Part shown: piece after piece, positions 15,268-17,489 of the stretch
How positions within the stretch are numbered: the stretch's first letter is position 1
How the letters are laid out: each line of letters begins with the position of its first letter
Assembly: GCA_946887295.1 (NCBI GenBank)
Contig: CAMPKP010000062.1
Span: forward strand, 1 to 17,489
Origin: an uncultured Gemmatimonadota bacterium
GTDB taxonomy: Bacteria > Gemmatimonadota > Gemmatimonadetes > Gemmatimonadales > GWC2-71-9
Direction of reading: 5' to 3'
DNA: 17,489 bases
Notes under the pieces: generated by a model
What the model saw: the letters and a program-made list of their open reading frames with translations, nothing else
The model's database searches: none
Told to the model about the DNA's origin: nothing
Position numbers and translations under genes: made by a program

Positions 15268-15420
15268 TTTGGCTTCAATCTTGCTAGGTTTCCGGGTGCT
15301 CATAGTGGGCCTGGCTTCCAGCCCTACCATTCACCTTCAACTTGGATCTTTGTGGCACGCAGATCACGCAGACATTCCGCAGTCTCCGTCCCCAGTTTCC
15401 GCCGTTCCCCCGGTCGCTCG
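15268..15420. promoter_or_regulatory. Divergent intergenic region, lipoprotein / HNH nuclease
   Basis: These 153 bp lie between outward-facing genes and are visibly more AT-rich than the surroundings (around 15261-15300 and 15328-15352), as expected of a promoter region. No confident -35/-10 pair or operator was identified. The HNH gene may start inside it, at a GTG at 15352. Confidence 0.35.
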
Positions 15421-15738
15421 ATGCAGTCGCACCGCGATTGGCTCCTGGATCAACATGGCCCGGTATGCGCCTATTGCGGCACCGAGACCACTCCAGAGAC
15501 CATCACCCTGGACCACGTTCGTCCCCGTCGCGGACAGACCGCGTACGACCGGGCGGACAACCTGGTCCTGGCCTGCAGGGACTGCAACGCGGCCAAGGCG
15601 GACACGCCTCTGGTCGCTTTTCTCATGCAGCGCCGGGCTCGCGGGGTGTTCCTCCTGCACTACGGGGAGCATCTCTCGGAGCCTCTAAGGGAACTTGCCC
15701 GACAGGCATCGGAACGGCCGATTCTCGAAAAAGAGTGA
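15421..15738 (+). CDS. Small HNH endonuclease
   Basis: A 105-residue protein made almost entirely of one HNH domain. Two CxxC pairs (Cys16/Cys19 in CAYCG and Cys52/Cys55 in CRDCN) bind the structural zinc. The catalytic Asp31-His32 is in TLDHVRPR, with Asn47 in ADNLVLAC and Asn56/Lys59 in CNAAK, as in HNH_5-type (McrA-like) nucleases. It should cut or nick DNA in the cytoplasm; the biological role is unclear because no restriction-modification, toxin or phage gene lies beside it. ATG 15421 has no obvious Shine-Dalgarno, and an in-frame GTG at 15352 would add 23 Arg/Ser-rich residues. It is followed by a strong hairpin terminator shared with the convergent sucA gene. Confidence 0.85.
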   Translation: MQSHRDWLLDQHGPVCAYCGTETTPETITLDHVRPRRGQTAYDRADNLVLACRDCNAAKADTPLVAFLMQRRARGVFLLHYGEHLSEPLRELARQASERPILEKE

Positions 15739-15758
15739 ACCGGCGACGGAGCAGATGA

Positions 15759-15786
15759 AAGAGGGCGGCCAGCGAGCCGCCCTCTT
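15759..15786. terminator. Bidirectional intrinsic terminator between HNH gene and sucA
   Basis: A perfect 11-bp inverted repeat, AAGAGGGCGGC (15759-15769) and GCCGCCCTCTT (15776-15786), with a 6-nt loop. It sits in the 54-bp gap between the two convergent stop codons. On the minus strand (after sucA) the stem is followed by TCATC, so the T tract is short. The high stem stability and position make a shared terminator likely. Confidence 0.75.
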
Positions 15787-15792
15787 GCACGT

Positions 15793-17489
15793 TCAGCCCT
15801 TGGACTCGCCGGCCGCCGCGACCGTGGGCAAGGGCACCTGTTCGCGGGTGGAGACCTCCAGCGCCTCGCGAATGATCCGGCTCTGCTCGGCCACGTGGGC
15901 GGCAGGGTATCCCTCGGCGGGGCTGGCCCGCTCCGGGCGTCCGACGTAGGAGACCTCGACGCCCGCGGGCGCCAGCTCGCGGAGCTTGGGCTCCACGTAG
16001 GTCCAGGCTCCCATGTTCCGCGGCTCCTCCTGCACCCAGACCAGCTCCTCGAGCCCGCTGTAACGCGCCAGCACGGCCCGCATCTCGGGCCAGGGGAACG
16101 AGTAGAGCTGCTCCAGCCGCACCAGGGCCGGCCGCCCGCTCTCCATCTTGTCCGCCTCCGGCAGCAGGTCGTAATAGATCTTTCCGCTGCAGAGAACCAG
16201 GCGGGACACCCTGGCCGCGTCCACCGCCGGTGACGGGTCGTCGAGCACCGGGTGCCAGGCGCCGCCGGCCAGGTCCTCCAGTCTCGAGTTGGCCTGTGGC
16301 AGGCGCAGCAGGCTCTTCGGGGTCATGATCACCAGCGGCCGCTGACGGGTGCGGCGCGCCTGGCGCCGGAGCAGGTGGAAGTACTGCGCCGGCGTCGTCG
16401 GGTTGGCCACCCGGATGTTGCCCTCGGCCGCGAGCTGGAGGAACCGCTCCAGCCGGGCGCTGGAGTGCTCGGGACCCTGGCCCTCGTACCCGTGCGGGAG
16501 CAGCAGGGTGAGTCGTGTCGTGAGTCCCCACTTGGAGAGTCCGGCCGAGAGGAACTGGTCCACGATCACCTGGGCGCCGTTGATGAAGTCGCCGAACTGC
16601 GCCTCCCACAGCACCAGCACCTCGGGTGCGGCCGCGCTGTAGCCGTACTCGAAGCCCAGCGTCGCCAGCTCGGAGAGCGGGCTGTTGTGCAGCTCCAGCG
16701 GCGCGAGTGCGCCAGGGAGCTTCTGGATCGGCGCCCAGGTCTCGCCGGTCTTGATGTCGTGCAGCACCAGATGACGCTGGCTGAAGGTGCCCCGCTCGGT
16801 GTCCTGGCCGGTGAGCCGCAGGGGGACCCCCTCGGTCAGGAGCGAGGCGAGGGCGAGCGCCTCGGCGTGCGCCCAATCGATAGCCCCCTCGGTGAGGGCG
16901 GCGCGGCGCCGCTCGAGCTGTTTGCCGAGCTTCGGGTGAACCGTGAAGCCCTGGGGCCAGCTCAGGAGCTGCTCGTTCAGCGAGACGATGAACTCGGGCG
17001 CGAGCGCGGTCTCCACCTCCTGGCCTGCGCCGCCCAGCCGCACCTCCCGCTCCTTGGTGATGGCCCGGCCGGTGCTGGCCCGGAACGACTGCTGGATGTC
17101 CACCAGTCGCTGGTACGCCTGCTCCGCCTCGCGGTCGCTCTCCTCTTGAGTCAGGACCCCGGCGGCGATGAGGGTCCGGGCGTAGCGGTCGCGCACGGTG
17201 GGCAGGGCGCGGATCCGCTCGTACATGACGGGCTGGGTGTACGCCGGCTCGTCGCCCTCGTTGTGCCCGTGGCGCCGGTAGCCCACCAGATCGATCAGCA
17301 TGTCCTGATGGAATCGATCCCGGTACGCCATGGCCAGCCGCACCGCGGAGAGCGAAGCCTCCGGGTCGTCGGCGTTGACGTGGATGATCGGGATGTCGAA
17401 CCCCTTGGCCAGATCCGACGCGTACCGGGTGGACCGCGCGTCCTCCATGTCGGTGGTGAAGCCGACCTGGTTGTTGGTGATGATGTGGA
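15793..17489 (-). CDS. sucA: 2-oxoglutarate dehydrogenase E1 component (5' partial)
   Basis: The C-terminal 565 residues or so of the ThDP-dependent E1 subunit, which decarboxylates 2-oxoglutarate and succinylates the E2 lipoyl group in the TCA cycle. The frame is open to the right edge and reads HIITNNQVGFTTD before the Met at 17448, so that Met is internal and the start lies outside. Family signatures are DMLIDLVGYRRHGHNEGDEP, FGDFINGAQVIVDQFLSAG, HSSARLERFLQLAAEGNI, RVANPTTPAQYFHLLRRQAR, VIMTPKSLLRLPQA, QLYSFPWPEM and EEPRNMGAWTYVEPKL. The C-terminus ends in a short non-conserved tail (EVSTREQVPLPTVAAAGE). No sucB follows: the gene runs into a terminator and a convergent HNH gene. Confidence 0.96.
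   Translation of the reverse strand, partial: HIITNNQVGFTTDMEDARSTRYASDLAKGFDIPIIHVNADDPEASLSAVRLAMAYRDRFHQDMLIDLVGYRRHGHNEGDEPAYTQPVMYERIRALPTVRDRYARTLIAAGVLTQEESDREAEQAYQRLVDIQQSFRASTGRAITKEREVRLGGAGQEVETALAPEFIVSLNEQLLSWPQGFTVHPKLGKQLERRRAALTEGAIDWAHAEALALASLLTEGVPLRLTGQDTERGTFSQRHLVLHDIKTGETWAPIQKLPGALAPLELHNSPLSELATLGFEYGYSAAAPEVLVLWEAQFGDFINGAQVIVDQFLSAGLSKWGLTTRLTLLLPHGYEGQGPEHSSARLERFLQLAAEGNIRVANPTTPAQYFHLLRRQARRTRQRPLVIMTPKSLLRLPQANSRLEDLAGGAWHPVLDDPSPAVDAARVSRLVLCSGKIYYDLLPEADKMESGRPALVRLEQLYSFPWPEMRAVLARYSGLEELVWVQEEPRNMGAWTYVEPKLRELAPAGVEVSYVGRPERASPAEGYPAAHVAEQSRIIREALEVSTREQVPLPTVAAAGESKG

Noticed and set aside
15353..15369. TGGCACG, resembling the -24 half of a sigma-54 promoter upstream of the HNH gene
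   Set aside because: No matching GC/TTGC -12 element follows at the required spacing.
1..17489. CRISPR arrays, tRNA/rRNA genes, insertion sequences, attachment sites
   Set aside because: None seen: no regularly spaced repeats, no transposase or integrase coding sequence, and no tRNA-like cloverleaf noticed by reading. A tRNA scan was not possible here.

Overview
The window is GC-rich bacterial DNA, densely packed with genes. Most coding stretches have long shadow ORFs in other frames. Secreted proteins with Ala/Leu-rich signal peptides, two M61 peptidases, an AIF-type FAD oxidoreductase and a long-form transaldolase suggest an aerobic, heterotrophic, Gram-negative bacterium. Gemmatimonadota or a similar soil/sediment lineage would fit, but that placement is an impression from protein style and was not tested. 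I see no rRNA, tRNA, CRISPR array, insertion sequence or prophage module.

Layout. 1-624 (+): the C-terminal part of an AIF/ferredoxin-reductase-like FAD oxidoreductase. 650-2731 (-): an SGLT-type sodium:solute symporter followed by a small two-helix membrane protein. 2900-4891 (+): a secreted M61 peptidase without a PDZ domain, then a small secreted protein whose end overlaps the next gene tail to tail. 4882-5679 (-): an FRG-domain protein. 5762-6995 (+): an unrecognised 79-residue protein and a glutamyl-Q-tRNA(Asp) synthetase (gluQ). 7007-13915 (-): an apparent transcription unit doxX-tkt-tal-DAACS transporter-M61 peptidase with PDZ. 14097-14750 (+): a membrane-anchored rhodanese-like protein lacking the catalytic cysteine. 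14767-15267 (-): an NTF2/DUF4440-like lipoprotein. 15421-15738 (+): a small HNH endonuclease. 15793-17489 (-): the C-terminal part of 2-oxoglutarate dehydrogenase E1 (sucA/odhA), which runs off the right edge.

How it fits together. The core is central carbon metabolism (transketolase, transaldolase, 2-oxoglutarate dehydrogenase) combined with nutrient capture. Both transporters sit next to a secreted M61 peptidase: the symporter is divergent from one, and the dicarboxylate/amino-acid transporter lies 2 nt upstream of the other. This suggests peptide breakdown outside the cytoplasm coupled to uptake, which is inference. The accessory genes (FRG protein, 79-residue protein, HNH nuclease) are isolated single genes, not a recognisable island.

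The most notable sequence-level observations are: a transketolase with no ATG/GTG/TTG that can account for its conserved N-terminus, but a CTG 6 nt after an AAAGGAG Shine-Dalgarno; a rhodanese with Cys to Ser in the active loop; an Asp to Asn change at a presumed sodium-site position of the DAACS transporter; and a divergent FRG/small-protein pair. I found no convincing multi-gene system that is clearly new.
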